From contig OZ024940.1 in NCBI GenBank assembly GCA_964017235.1, positions 26,789,615-26,853,614 of the forward strand: a stretch of DNA of 64,000 nucleotides, given 5' to 3'. This DNA comes from Sabellastarte sp. h YS-2021. Lineage: Eukaryota; Annelida; Polychaeta; Sabellida; Sabellidae. The notes below the pieces were generated by a model. That model was not told where the DNA came from. It did not search any database and worked only from the letters and a program-made list of their open reading frames with translations. Positions within the stretch are counted from its first letter, which is position 1, and the number at the start of each line of letters is the position of its first letter. The translations under genes were made by a program, and so were the position numbers. Shown in pieces: positions 56,601 through 64,000 of the stretch.

Positions 56601-58704
56601 GATTTTAACCTTTTCTCCTATATGTCTGCATATTGTCAGAATTATATAAGAAATTTATGAGCATGTTTTCTTTTCAGTTACTTCACTTCCTGCTGGAGTG
56701 TCTATGTGACTGGGGCAACACTAAAACACAAGTTCTTTTTTCGGTATCCCTGAAATCAGAACGCTTTAACATTTGCAGGATGCGGATATACAAAATATGC
56801 TGCTGCCCTGTCCCAGCTGGATGGAAGGCTAACCATACCAATGTGAAACACTCACCTGTTTGTCTGCAGTACTCTGGGTTTCGGTTTTAACTGCTACTCG
56901 CCCCTCAGTTCCACATTTCTCTTCAGTTGAGGGAGGTTCAGACTTCACCTCTTGAGGCACACCGGAAGGCAGAGTCTTGCCCAAATACTTCTTTGTCTAA
57001 CAAGTAAAAGGGATGATTGTACAAGAAACTGTCACAGATTGTCGTGGATCATTTTGCCAAAAAGTTGTCAAGGATTATGACTTAATTTACCACACTTTGA
57101 ATAAAATTGTTATATTGGTAAAAATTATTGTTAATATTTGATTTGGCATTTTGAAACCTTGAAATTTGCAAGAAATTTGGCTTTATCCTTAATAGCAACT
57201 TGTCTTTTCTTTTGTGCAAATAAAAATGAAGCGTTCTTAATGCTGGGAGAAAAGCAAAAAAGGAAAGCAATCAAGTTTAAGTTTCTGAATGTAAAACAGA
57301 AAGACAGCCTTGCTGTTAAAATAGTTTCAATAAACAAAAGTCCATCCTAGTATACTATGAAATTCTTTTACTGAAATGAAGGAGAATTCTAGCATTTTCA
57401 CTTACTGCTGGGTGAATTGAGGGCAGATGGTCTTTGACTGAACTCTGATTGGTCAGAACCCCTGCTTTGGTGTAGTAGGCAGCCACTATACATGCACGCA
57501 GGCGGTCTAGTGCCTCACGACACTCCAAAATTCTCTAAAATCATGACATCATCATTATTATTATTACGAACAAGAAATAAAATAGGTAGCACTAAATGTC
57601 AAAATTAATACTGTTAACACTAGAACCTCTATCCTGTACTCTATTTATTTATTTTTTTAGTGTCATTTAACTTTGTGCTTGAAGATTAAAAGGCAAGTAT
57701 CTGTTCAATTGATGAAAAATAGTACAAACTGCAGAATATTAGTGATGGGTCAGTAGCATATTTTGAATATTGGTGTCTCGCCAGTGGAAAACTGTTCCAA
57801 TTTAAGAATACTGAAAAAACTGTGCTCTAACATAACCCCAATCAATTAGGCCCACGAATAGGAAATGTAGTTCATGAAAACAAAATATGGCAGTTCTGCT
57901 CAAAGAAATTGCTACAGATATCCAAAAATCTATAAATACATTGGATAAAAGTTCATAATTTCTTCAAATTTATGATTTCTTTCTAATATTTTAAGTTTTC
58001 TCGCAATTATTTGTGCTGACAATCGAAATATCAGTTGCAATGTGTGTCATCAGTGGAACAATCTTGACACCGAGATACCCGTGAGACTAACTCACCTCCA
58101 CTGAATACGGGGCAAATATTTAGTTATTTGTAGTAACTTCTAGTAAGGCAAGATTCCTTCTTTACTAACCTGATCTGTCTCAAAGATTTCCTGTCGTTTT
58201 AACTCAATCTCTTCTTGAAACTGAGTCTTAATGATGGCATGTATTTTACTGATAGTGTGTTCTTTTCCTAAAAAATAATAACTTGATAACCACACAGCTG
58301 CTTATATTTATTTAGTAAGGCTGAAAATGAAAAGCGAAATCAATTCAACAATTATGTTGGGGCATTGGCAAGTAGTCAAATATTTGTTATCTGTTTTACG
58401 GTTTATGTTATTTAGCCAAGTCCTTTAATAAACCTTGTTTTAGATCAGAATATTCATCAAGAATCCTCACATTTGAAATCAATTTTACATTTGCATAAAT
58501 GAGGACACACATTCCTCTACGTTATATTTTTGTCTTAATTATTATAGAGAAAGAAATCAAAGCTTGTCTATTAATACTCACCATCTGTTTCCATTAACTT
58601 CAATCGTTTGTTTTGGTGTGAAGACTGATCATAGTCCTCATAATCAGGATCTGCATCCCCTAGAATTCTCTTGTCACTCATTCTTCAATATTTTACTCAT
58701 CCAT
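44606..58704 (-). CDS. YEATS2: YEATS2, ATAC-complex YEATS-domain subunit (3' end not found)
   Basis: Twelve exons join in phase with GT-AG borders into 1180 codons, all closely YEATS2-like. They encode an N-terminal helix (residues about 34-95, with [10 protein letters not shown]), a nuclear-type linker, a YEATS domain (about 175-292: [53 protein letters not shown]), a long Ser/Thr/Gln-rich region from exons 9 and 10, then [16 protein letters not shown] and [11 protein letters not shown], which match the late conserved blocks of vertebrate YEATS2. Known role of the family: the YEATS domain reads acylated, notably crotonylated, histone H3 lysines and anchors the ATAC acetyltransferase complex. 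The two aromatic residues that sandwich the acyl group are conserved (Tyr231 in HPSY, Trp251 in RGWGEF). The following exons, which in vertebrates begin with a Trp-rich segment and end in a histone fold, were not found in the window. Confidence 0.93.
44884..45388 (+). mobile_element. hAT-like MITE H1, copy b (YEATS2 intron)
   Basis: Ends tagggatgggtcggta and ctgacgcatcccta. 8-bp flanks tctaaaac / tctaaacc. Sits in the intron between exons 11 and 12. Confidence 0.88.
45491..45567 (-). CDS. YEATS2: YEATS2 exon 11
   Basis: 77 nt behind a long T-rich tract and gccag. It encodes [19 protein letters not shown], equivalent to the DHLETIQQLLTAVVKK block of human YEATS2. Phase 2 in, 1 out, fitting both neighbours. 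Confidence 0.85.
46021..46345 (-). repeat. Degenerate CAGGTAC/CAGGTGA array at YEATS2 exon-10 donor
   Basis: On the minus strand the real donor gtacag|gtgagt is followed 25 nt later by gtacaggtgagaa and then many caggtac, aggtaca and caggtaa words. The motif also runs into the exon end (ccaaggtacccaagtacag). Confidence 0.75.
46317..47099 (-). CDS. YEATS2: YEATS2 exon 10
   Basis: Open for 260 codons. It starts at a tandem CAGCAG acceptor: 47099 gives Ser-Arg, 47096 gives Arg alone, and both keep frame. It contains three GVSLLK/R motifs ([31 protein letters not shown]) and ends [16 protein letters not shown] then KVPKY plus two bases before gtgagt. Weakly conserved in the family; assigned by splice phase and continuity. 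Confidence 0.85.
47096..47101 (-). promoter_or_regulatory. NAGNAG tandem splice acceptor of YEATS2 exon 10
   Basis: On the minus strand the exon begins ...tttacaccagcag|ggcgcc. Either CAG can serve as acceptor, adding or omitting one codon (Ser). Confidence 0.65.
47145..47934 (+). mobile_element. hAT-like MITE H2, copy 1, split by an H1
   Basis: Ends tagtgctgtaacgagctgac and gataacagctcta. Flanks atgaatac / atgaacac (8 bp). Interrupted at 47229-47580 by an H1 element; the 55-kb copy gives the uninterrupted sequence. Confidence 0.88.
47229..47580 (+). mobile_element. hAT-like MITE H1, copy c, nested in H2
   Basis: Ends taggggtgcgacggtacc and ctaccgactcaccccta. Perfect 8-bp duplication atttaaac (47221-47228, 47581-47588). 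Confidence 0.9.
48081..48262 (+). mobile_element. LINE 3' tail fragment (YEATS2 intron 9)
   Basis: gatggagattaagtgctata and aaagtccacattagattgg resemble the 3' terminus of the LINE remnant at 22918, in opposite orientation. Too short to show coding sequence. Confidence 0.45.
48655..50378 (-). CDS. YEATS2: YEATS2 exon 9, long low-complexity exon
   Basis: 1724 nt, open throughout. It begins [12 protein letters not shown] just after the YEATS domain, then is rich in Ser, Thr, Gln and Pro. Residues about 695-795 hold six copies of a 16-19-residue repeat typified by [12 protein letters not shown]. It ends with [17 protein letters not shown] and GQVTA, donor gccag|gtaagg, phase 2. The region is expected to be disordered in the family. 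Confidence 0.92.
50530..50754. mobile_element. TA-flanked MITE T1, copy 2 (YEATS2 intron)
   Basis: TIRs gagtaagaaatctaaaattc and gaattttagatttcttactc; TA on both sides. About 90% like 42774-42998 by eye. Confidence 0.87.
51428..51678 (+). repeat. SINE-A copy with 13-bp target duplication (YEATS2 intron)
   Basis: Head ccacggtggcagagtggtaa, B box gggttccgttccctg, long AAATA tail. Perfect flanks tattactacaata (51415-51427, 51679-51691). It lies just upstream of exon 9 and downstream of exon 8 in transcript order. Confidence 0.94.
51758..51802 (-). CDS. YEATS2: YEATS2 exon 8 (45-nt micro-exon)
   Basis: Exactly 15 codons, [15 protein letters not shown], the last strands of the YEATS fold. Acceptor gttacag, donor gaaacg|gtgagt, phase 0 on both sides, so skipping it would keep frame but truncate the domain. 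Confidence 0.92.
51879..52019 (-). repeat. SINE-C copy (YEATS2 intron)
   Basis: ggtcatattgggacaggtcc, gccacttgtgggagtcaaac, tgacagcctgtgattagatg. Confidence 0.72.
52775..53034. mobile_element. Foldback FB5 (TAGTAGGC type)
   Basis: Ends actgtttcacaaagacctac and taggcctttgtgaaactggg. Arms of tagtaggc/gcctacta and ttactaa-type blocks. Confidence 0.78.
53068..53300 (+). repeat. SINE-A copy with 16-bp target duplication (YEATS2 intron)
   Basis: Perfect flanks accaagagttttcata (53052-53067, 53301-53316) and a full tRNA-like head. One of the youngest insertions; it ends 183 nt from exon 7. Confidence 0.95.
53483..53594 (-). CDS. YEATS2: YEATS2 exon 7, YEATS core
   Basis: Encodes [20 protein letters not shown] and [10 protein letters not shown], with the pocket Trp251. 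The split codon at the start gives Ser240, where vertebrates have Arg. The acceptor ctgttcag and first about 30 nt are present in three further upstream copies (53687, 53775, 53878). Confidence 0.93.
53560..53950 (-). repeat. Tandem array carrying the YEATS2 exon-7 acceptor, four copies
   Basis: Each about 88-103-bp unit reads, on the minus strand, ctatttaaaccatcttatgt, gtctgtctgttcag| then about 30 nt of exon-7-like coding sequence (gagcctccatttcacctgac). Acceptor copies give starts at 53594 (true), 53687, 53775 and 53878. Poly-C 53825-53845 interrupts one unit. Confidence 0.92.
54529..55503 (+). mobile_element. hAT-like MITE H1, copy d, split by an H2
   Basis: Ends cagggatgggtccgta and tactgacccgtctcta. 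Diverged 8-bp flanks gcataaat / gtgtaaat. Interrupted at 55036-55472. Confidence 0.85.
55036..55472 (+). mobile_element. hAT-like MITE H2, copy 2, nested in H1
   Basis: Ends tggtgctgtaacgagttgac and gataacagctcta. Perfect 8-bp duplication ccgagata (55028-55035, 55473-55480). Confidence 0.9.
55621..55782 (-). CDS. YEATS2: YEATS2 exon 6, YEATS core
   Basis: Encodes [20 protein letters not shown] and [17 protein letters not shown], with the reader-pocket Tyr231. The acceptor tgtgtag is reached through a degenerate GTACCT-type repeat array. The donor is gtcag|gtgatc. Confidence 0.93.
55783..56015 (-). repeat. Degenerate GTACCT array at YEATS2 exon-6 acceptor
   Basis: On the minus strand, repeats of tgtacctctgtgtaccwg-type sequence run straight into the acceptor gtacctgtgtag|gtacat. 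Word content is shared with the exon-10 donor array. Confidence 0.75.
56320..56408 (-). CDS. YEATS2: YEATS2 exon 5, start of YEATS domain
   Basis: Acceptor tttccag, donor gtccag|gtaggt. It encodes [17 protein letters not shown] and [11 protein letters not shown], the first beta-strand of the YEATS fold. Phase 2 out. Confidence 0.9.
56856..56996 (-). CDS. YEATS2: YEATS2 exon 4 (linker)
   Basis: 47 codons, acceptor ttgttag, donor aaacag|gtgagt. It encodes [17 protein letters not shown] and an acidic, charged linker. Phase 0 on both sides. Confidence 0.82.
57406..57534 (-). CDS. YEATS2: YEATS2 exon 3
   Basis: 43 codons between ttttag and gca|gtaagt. It carries [21 protein letters not shown], the strongest conserved block before the YEATS domain. 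Phase 0 on both sides. Confidence 0.9.
57740..58100 (+). mobile_element. hAT-like MITE H1, copy e, diverged (YEATS2 intron)
   Basis: Ends tagtgatgggtcagta and gactaactcacctcca. Flanks cagaatat / ctgaatac (6 of 8). It ends only 69 nt from exon 2. Confidence 0.75.
58170..58267 (-). CDS. YEATS2: YEATS2 exon 2
   Basis: Acceptor tttttag, donor gatcag|gttagt. It encodes [16 protein letters not shown] and [12 protein letters not shown], matching the amphipathic N-terminal helix of YEATS2. Phase 1 in, 0 out. Confidence 0.88.
58582..58704 (-). CDS. YEATS2: YEATS2 exon with start codon
   Basis: The exon follows acceptor tttgttgcag at 58705. The CDS starts at 58681 with [18 protein letters not shown] and ends KLMETD plus one base before gtgagt. 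A minimal upstream reading frame, ATG GAT GAG TAA, opens at the first exon base (58704). Because the exon begins with an acceptor, a non-coding leader exon lies at higher coordinates. Confidence 0.85.
58693..58704 (-). other. Three-codon upstream ORF in YEATS2 leader
   Basis: ATG GAT GAG TAA lies 12 nt upstream of the main ATG, in the same exon. Start-stop uORFs this close often favour reinitiation or leaky scanning; the effect here is inferred. Confidence 0.55.
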
Positions 58705-59264
58705 CTGCAACAAAGTTTAATATGGCTATATGACAATTGCCATGTCATTGGGTTTGAGGTTAGCCCATTTACACAAAGCAAAATTGGTCTCCGACAAACT
58801 ACAAAGCCCATACAAGGCCATTAGAAATAAACAAGAGTTAATAAATATCTATTATGTGACTTCAAAGCAACTACAACTTTCCCCTTGACAAAAAAAAAAA
58901 GCTTCCTAATAGTTGGAATGCATAAAATGAAGGTTGAATACTTGGAGATCAGTTGAACTCTGTTAAAAGTTCAAGTGTTCAAGACCATCAATAAAATCAT
59001 TCGACAAATTAACACTGGAAAGTGGCAAAAAATTTGATGTGAACTTGTAAATCATGTTGGGCAATGCAACTTCACTGAAAAGTTGTTGAGACATGGCACA
59101 ATTCCATCTGGAACCGAAATATTCAAAAGTTTCAAAAATTCCTTTCAAAAGTTAATATGTTCACTAAAACTTGTGAATTGGTTGAATTATTTTTGAAAGG
59201 TACATGACATATCAATTGATTTTAATCCAAACATGCTCACCATCTGACATCTAAGCTATTTGGG

Positions 59265-59335
59265 GTTACGCTACGACTCTACACGACGCGGTGAAGTAGA
59301 GCCGCGGCAACGTCTATGAAATTATTAGCGGCTTT
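59265..59335 (-). promoter_or_regulatory. CpG-rich patch upstream of YEATS2
   Basis: A short stretch unusually rich in CG (ctacacgacgcggtgaag, gagccgcggcaacg) about 0.6 kb upstream of the first identified YEATS2 exon. A candidate leader exon or promoter; no direct evidence. Confidence 0.25.
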
Positions 59336-59586
59336 CTACCACTATGCACCCATCTACCAGTGAACCCACCTTATACTTCTTTGTTTAGAGGTAAAGGAAT
59401 TCTATAAGTCTACCAAATGGGCATTCACTGGTATTTCCAGTTTGTCGTAAAACGGCCAACAATAGAGATAAACTATGAAAATATAACACTTTCTAAGAAA
59501 TACTGCACAGTATATTCCAAGTATTAATTGTAGTGCATGTCATTTGACAAACTGGTCATAAAGGAATAAAATATGACACTGATAAC

Positions 59587-60084
59587 TAGGGATGGGTCGG
59601 TATGAAAAATATGTACATCGGGAGGTCGCCAATGCAAAACCGTACCGATTCCGGGATTCCGCGTATTAGTACACCCCAAACAAACCTGGACGTTTCCTCT
59701 TCATGACATCACAATACAAGTGACCAAATGGATGAAATACGAGATAAAAGTTTATAAGTTCTTCAGATTTTTTGCTTGTTCCCAATATTTTAAGTTTTCC
59801 TTCAGTTATATGGAATGACAAGCAAGATTGAGGTTATAAATAGATGTAACCAAAACTTGCCAGTTCTGCTCAATGTAATCGCAATTCATTAATAAAATCT
59901 GCAAATGCATGAAAATTTGGGAGAAAAGCTGTAATTTCTTCAGATTTTGGGTATGTTTCTAATATTTTATCTCTTCCTTCCATTACATATGCTGACAAGC
60001 GAAGTGGCGGTTGTAAAATCTCATCACGGTATTTCAGTAAAATACTCTCGATACCGAGATACTGGAACTACCGACCCATCCCTA
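59587..60084 (+). mobile_element. hAT-like MITE H1, copy f (reference copy)
   Basis: Ends tagggatgggtcggta and taccgacccatcccta. Perfect 8-bp duplication ctgataac (59579-59586, 60085-60092). Confidence 0.93.
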
Positions 60085-60092
60085 CTGATAAC

Positions 60093-61480
60093 ATAATTTA
60101 AATTCAAAATATTAATGACAGCATGGGTGTTTTACTGGTAGAATGCCACTAATGTATAATCACTTAAAATATTGCTGCAGTAAAAGCTGCACAGAAAAGT
60201 TGATGTTAGGGACATGTTATGGTATCGAATTGTATGTAAATCTAAAGCTGTGGATGTAACCGAATCAACCCGGAATACCGCATTAAGCTGGGCGATAATA
60301 AGTGATGACTGATGAAACCTCTTTCAAACGGTTTAGACAATGTTCATTTGTATCATGGACGAATTCTTCATAAAGGGTTACAGTAAAAATGATTTGTAAA
60401 AGGACTAAAACTTGCAGCTCACAAATAAAATTAAAGAAACGTCAGTTTCCCCTTCTTTATTTTTCTGGACATGACTAAACGCGGGCATGTAACGAAATTA
60501 CTACAAGGCGATACCGAAAAAAATAAATCAAGCTCGAAATTACAAGCTCCGAGAAATGATTTTTCCTGTCTTAAAAAGGCAGCAATATATTTAAAAACTG
60601 ATATAAGAGCGTGTAACTCAAAATATTACTAAAATATTTAATTTGACTCTGACAAAAATATGAAAGTACTTTCAAATTGCTCCAAACAACAAGATATCAT
60701 GGCAGGGGTTTATATCAATGTGCTAAAACTTTTTTGGGTTACTCTATCACTTGAAGTGATAATTTGCAACAAAGCACAATATAGAAAACAAATCAAGAAA
60801 TGGTTATCACCAGAAACACTTGTGCATGGCAGCATAAGGTCACATTATATTAAAATTGATTATATTTAGAAATTTCTGAGTGTAGACTCTGATCTTTGTG
60901 CCAAATTGCAGTCTTGATTTCAAGTAAAAAAATTGTATTCTCAATCCTTAAAATCATATTAATGCAAATTTCAATCAAAATAAGTAACTGTCCTTACACA
61001 TATAGCAAGCCCAAAATAGTTTCAAGTTGTGGCAAATTTTAAAGTTGCTAAAACTCTTGTTAGAGAAAAATTGTTTCCGCAATTTAATCCTACAAAGTTT
61101 AAAAATAATGTCTCTTTTCAAGAGTTGTGCTCATATTAGTTTTTCTTCAGTATTTATTATCCATTTGTAGGAGTTGGACTAAAACTAACAACCAGAGAGA
61201 TGAGTGCCAATAGATCCTTTTTCCAATTTTTAAAATTCTTGATTCTTTATCCTTACAAGAAAGTGACATAACTTAGTATGTGAATGACACTGAATGAAAC
61301 GTAAACAATAAACATTTAGTTGAATTAATTCTTCTTGTATAGCATCCGTTTTTTTTTTTTTTGATCACTTAAAATTCTCGTATTTCATGCTGCCCGTGAA
61401 CAACAAGTTTAGTCACAACCTTAATGATAACGTCTACATAGCTATTTTGTTCTAACGTGGCTTGCAAGACGGACGTGGCA
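60093..61480. other. No gene recognised
   Basis: AT-rich; a T-run at 61351-61362. No repeat family seen. Confidence 0.4.
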
Positions 61481-61560
61481 ATGAAGACTTTCAGAGGGAT
61501 ATTTGTCGTATTATTTTGTGTCTTCTCTCTGGGCAAGTGTAAGGATGTCTCAGATATGCG
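61481..61560 (+). CDS. Candidate first exon of a secreted protein
   Basis: An ATG opens MKTFRGIFVVLFCVFSLGKC, then KDVSDMR and a good donor atgcg|gtaagc (phase 2). The profile is a classic signal peptide: Lys/Arg n-region, a hydrophobic core, and a small-residue/Cys cleavage zone. No downstream partner exon was identified before the window ends, so the protein is unknown. It could be a chance 27-codon frame. Confidence 0.35.
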
Positions 61561-62604
61561 GTAAGCATTAATGACAGTAACAATACAAGACCAAAGATAC
61601 GGTAACAATGTCAAGTTGTGACAGCAAATCTGAAGTTGTTGTCACCCTCACAGAAATTTCCCCACGGCTGATGCGCTCATCTATGGTTTCGGACTACACG
61701 GGTGGTCATAATTGTGTCCTTTAATTTTTGTTGAACATGAATGTACTCAGTTTGGGTGTTTAGTTCAGTTTTTTAAATTTCATGAAATAAAATCAATCTC
61801 AAAGGGAATAATTTGGTCTATGGCGGTACGATGTTATTTCGACGTACTAACGATAAAAAGACGTATATCACAGAATATTTATACGAAAATTGTATAAAAA
61901 TCAATAGTAAATACGTCTGTTAGTGTCTTCCACCATTATTTGTAAGGTGATAGCCAAGAAATGCAAAATTACAGAAAATATTGCACATTTCTGATCATAT
62001 GTCCATCAGCCATGTTGTAAACAGGAACTTTATAACTTCGATGTATCAGAAGCATTGTCTCAAAAATTTAGTACTGGGTGCAAAAATCAACTCAAGGTAG
62101 TTCTAACATTAAGAGGGGAGCTTTTGAGTGGTGGAGAATTTACAATGAATCAAACATATTTACAATTTACAAAATATTTACAATATATTACACATATGTA
62201 CTGAATATGCAGAAATGTAAAACTCGACATCAATAGTTAAATGGATTTGAAGTGCTTTTTATACAACACAAAACTAAAATTAATGGTGGAATATTAGTTC
62301 AGCACTGAAATGTGTGGAGGAATTATCATACAGCAAAAAAAAAAACAAAAAACTGTTTGACATTTTTGGCATGGTAAATTTAATGAAGTGATTCTTCAGG
62401 ATATTTTACAACATTTTCCTTGATCCTGATACGATCTTGAGCTGATTTTTTTGCTCAGCTTGATTCATTTTAATGAAATAAGGACCCTTGGGTAGCACTT
62501 CAGTTAGCCCATCAAGCATTCTTTGACCTTTGAAAATTCAAAAGGGAGGGCAGGGATTGCCAATGGCCAGTTTAGGTGGGGTATGTTCAAGAGAGAAGTC
62601 ACTT
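61561..62604. other. No gene recognised
   Basis: Would be intron if the signal-peptide exon is real. Nothing else supported. Confidence 0.4.
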
Positions 62605-62850
62605 TCATTGATGTTGTTTGTATATTAAACCTGGGGCAGAAAATTTTATTTGCCCTATTTCTCCAAAATTTTGGAAGATTTTTGAAGTATGTTTCCACAG
62701 TTTCCTTAAGTTTTTGATTGTTGTTTGAGGAACACCTGTCAACTTTGAGGCTTTGTAAACACATATTCCCTTTTCTATAAGTGACATTGCCACTTCTAAA
62801 TTATCTTTGGTATAGTTTCTATAACCAATTTTGGCCTTGCAGAAAATAGC
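62605..62850 (-). pseudogene. Pipsqueak-type HTH fragment, pogo-like transposase remnant
   Basis: The open frame contains NYTKDNLEVAMSLIEKG, VYKASKLTGVPQTTIKN and LRKLW. The spacing of the acidic helix, KASKLTGVP and the recognition helix is that of the psq helix-turn-helix at the N-terminus of pogo/Tigger/jerky transposases and of domesticated relatives. The frame then reads out to a stop without a CENP-B or DDE domain. Most likely a broken transposon; a first exon of a domesticated gene is the alternative. Confidence 0.55.
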
Positions 62851-63662
62851 CTAAGCAAAGACATTGGTGAAACATTTCAAACTTTTAAACATACAAAATG
62901 GGAGAACAAATGTTTACAATAACACTATGACATAAACCTAAAAAATATATTCACCAATATGTCATACCAAATTTACGTTTTTAAATGAACAAAATGACTT
63001 AGCACAATTTTCCAACACCTGCTTCTTATCTGGGGTTTAGTATGGCATTTTTGCACTCGGTACTGGTTTTTTGGATCCATCAACAGGAACAAAATGTCCG
63101 TGGCTAGGGAGTTTGAAAAAGATGTTAAAATATCTGGCTGTTAAACAAGCAAAATATGGAATTATTGTCCAAATATATCTGCAATTATTCTTAAAAACCC
63201 TTTAAAACCCCTCAAAAACGACCATATATGTATTACGTCGAACTTATATATGCGTCGAAGTTACATAAGACGACCATACATCACTGGCACGTAGAGCCGT
63301 GGCACGACCCCACATAAAACAAGATTTGCACAAGACTTCCTTGTTGAATTAAACTAGATAATGGATAAATTGGATTTTATGCAGTTAATACAATTGATTT
63401 TGATGTAAGGACACAAGGATTATGTAGTATAAGCCATTTTACAAACATCTTCAAAGATGTTGAAATGGGAATGCAAGTTTATTTTCACTCAGTTATGTTG
63501 GCATGTTGAAAGGGAATATAACAAAATAGTTATGGGAATACCTTTATGAACATATTTGTAGGTATTTGTGTTTGAAGGAAATGTCCAGTTTTATGTGGGT
63601 TTGTGTAACGTTTTTACGTGCAAGGAAATTAGAAGGACGGGGTGTCTTTATTGATGTGTAGT
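62851..63662. other. Possible transposon debris
   Basis: A minus-strand cagtgatgtatggtcgtctt at about 63284 looks like a pogo-type terminal repeat start, but no partner end was found. Confidence 0.25.
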
Positions 63663-63953
63663 TCATTGGCAACATTTGTTTTCCCACTCAGAGGCTGTGA
63701 AAATATTGTGAGTTTCTAACTTGGCCCACAACTTGGGCGAAAGTTGGTTGTGGTATGGCAATCCATTCTGGCTTACAGTTGTGACAGACTCTTCAGGGTA
63801 TTTTAATCCATAACCCCTTATTCGAGGCTCAACATAGACCAAGTTTTTGTCCCGTCGCCAATTGCTATTGATATACTGATGGACACAATGGCGAGGGACA
63901 GAGCTCACATGTACCTGTTTTCTGTGTAAATTTTGAACGGCATATTTGTACAC
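63663..63953 (-). CDS. Unrecognised 96-codon open frame at the window edge
   Basis: An open frame with protein-like composition (VPRHCVHQYINSNWRRDKN, VYVEPRIRGYGLKYP, LSPKLWAKLETHN) ending TGA. No family recognised. It lies 0.8 kb upstream of the psq fragment on the same strand, so both could belong to one decayed transposon or to one gene entering from the right. Confidence 0.3.
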   Translation of the reverse strand: MYKYAVQNLHRKQVHVSSVPRHCVHQYINSNWRRDKNLVYVEPRIRGYGLKYPEESVTTVSQNGLPYHNQLSPKLWAKLETHNIFTASEWENKCCQ

Positions 63954-64000
63954 ATATTACCACAAGTATAAAGTGTTATTTGGTTTCTTTAAGGTATGTA

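Overview
The window is intron-rich, AT-rich animal nuclear DNA. Coding sequence is under about 10% of the 64 kb and the rest is packed with short mobile elements. SINEs with tRNA-like heads, a SINE derived from 5S rRNA, many small inverted-repeat elements and long poly-C/poly-G runs suggest a marine lophotrochozoan, most likely a mollusc. That placement is an inference from repeat style; the species cannot be read from the sequence.

Two multi-exon genes are well supported. (1) On the plus strand, about 31650-36204, five coding exons join in phase into a 540-residue protein with a structured N-terminus, an acidic/Ser-rich middle and a conserved-looking C-terminal block. I do not recognise the family. 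(2) On the minus strand, 58704 down to at least 44606, twelve in-phase exons encode the first 1180 residues of YEATS2, the acyl-lysine reader subunit of the ATAC histone acetyltransferase complex. The YEATS domain is intact and the later [11 protein letters not shown] block is present, but the C-terminal histone-fold exons were not found. Weaker coding evidence: a signal-peptide first exon (61481-61560, +), a Pipsqueak-type helix-turn-helix fragment (62605-62850, -), and single-exon candidates at 10491-10676, 28321-28647, 38529-38765 and 63663-63953 (all -).

Layout: 1-31.6 kb is a gene-poor repeat field holding SINEs, foldback elements, a 1.06-kb long-TIR element, a 76-bp tandem array, a LINE 3' remnant and several MITEs. 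31.6-36.2 kb is the plus-strand gene. 36.2-44.6 kb is repeat-rich, with DR1-bearing tandem repeats. 44.6-58.7 kb is YEATS2, whose introns carry two hAT-like MITE families nested in each other. 58.7-64 kb is upstream/intergenic sequence with a further hAT-like copy and transposase debris.

The most unusual signal is that tandem repeats in both genes repeatedly span exon-intron junctions and copy the splice site itself: the exon-2 donor of the plus gene is present 12 times, its exon-1 donor twice, the YEATS2 exon-7 acceptor four times, and splice-site-like arrays abut YEATS2 exons 6 and 10. The second notable pattern is a set of foldback elements with unrelated interiors but the same terminal module (about GGGGCCnnATTTCACAAAG). 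Two of them have clean empty sites inside SINEs.
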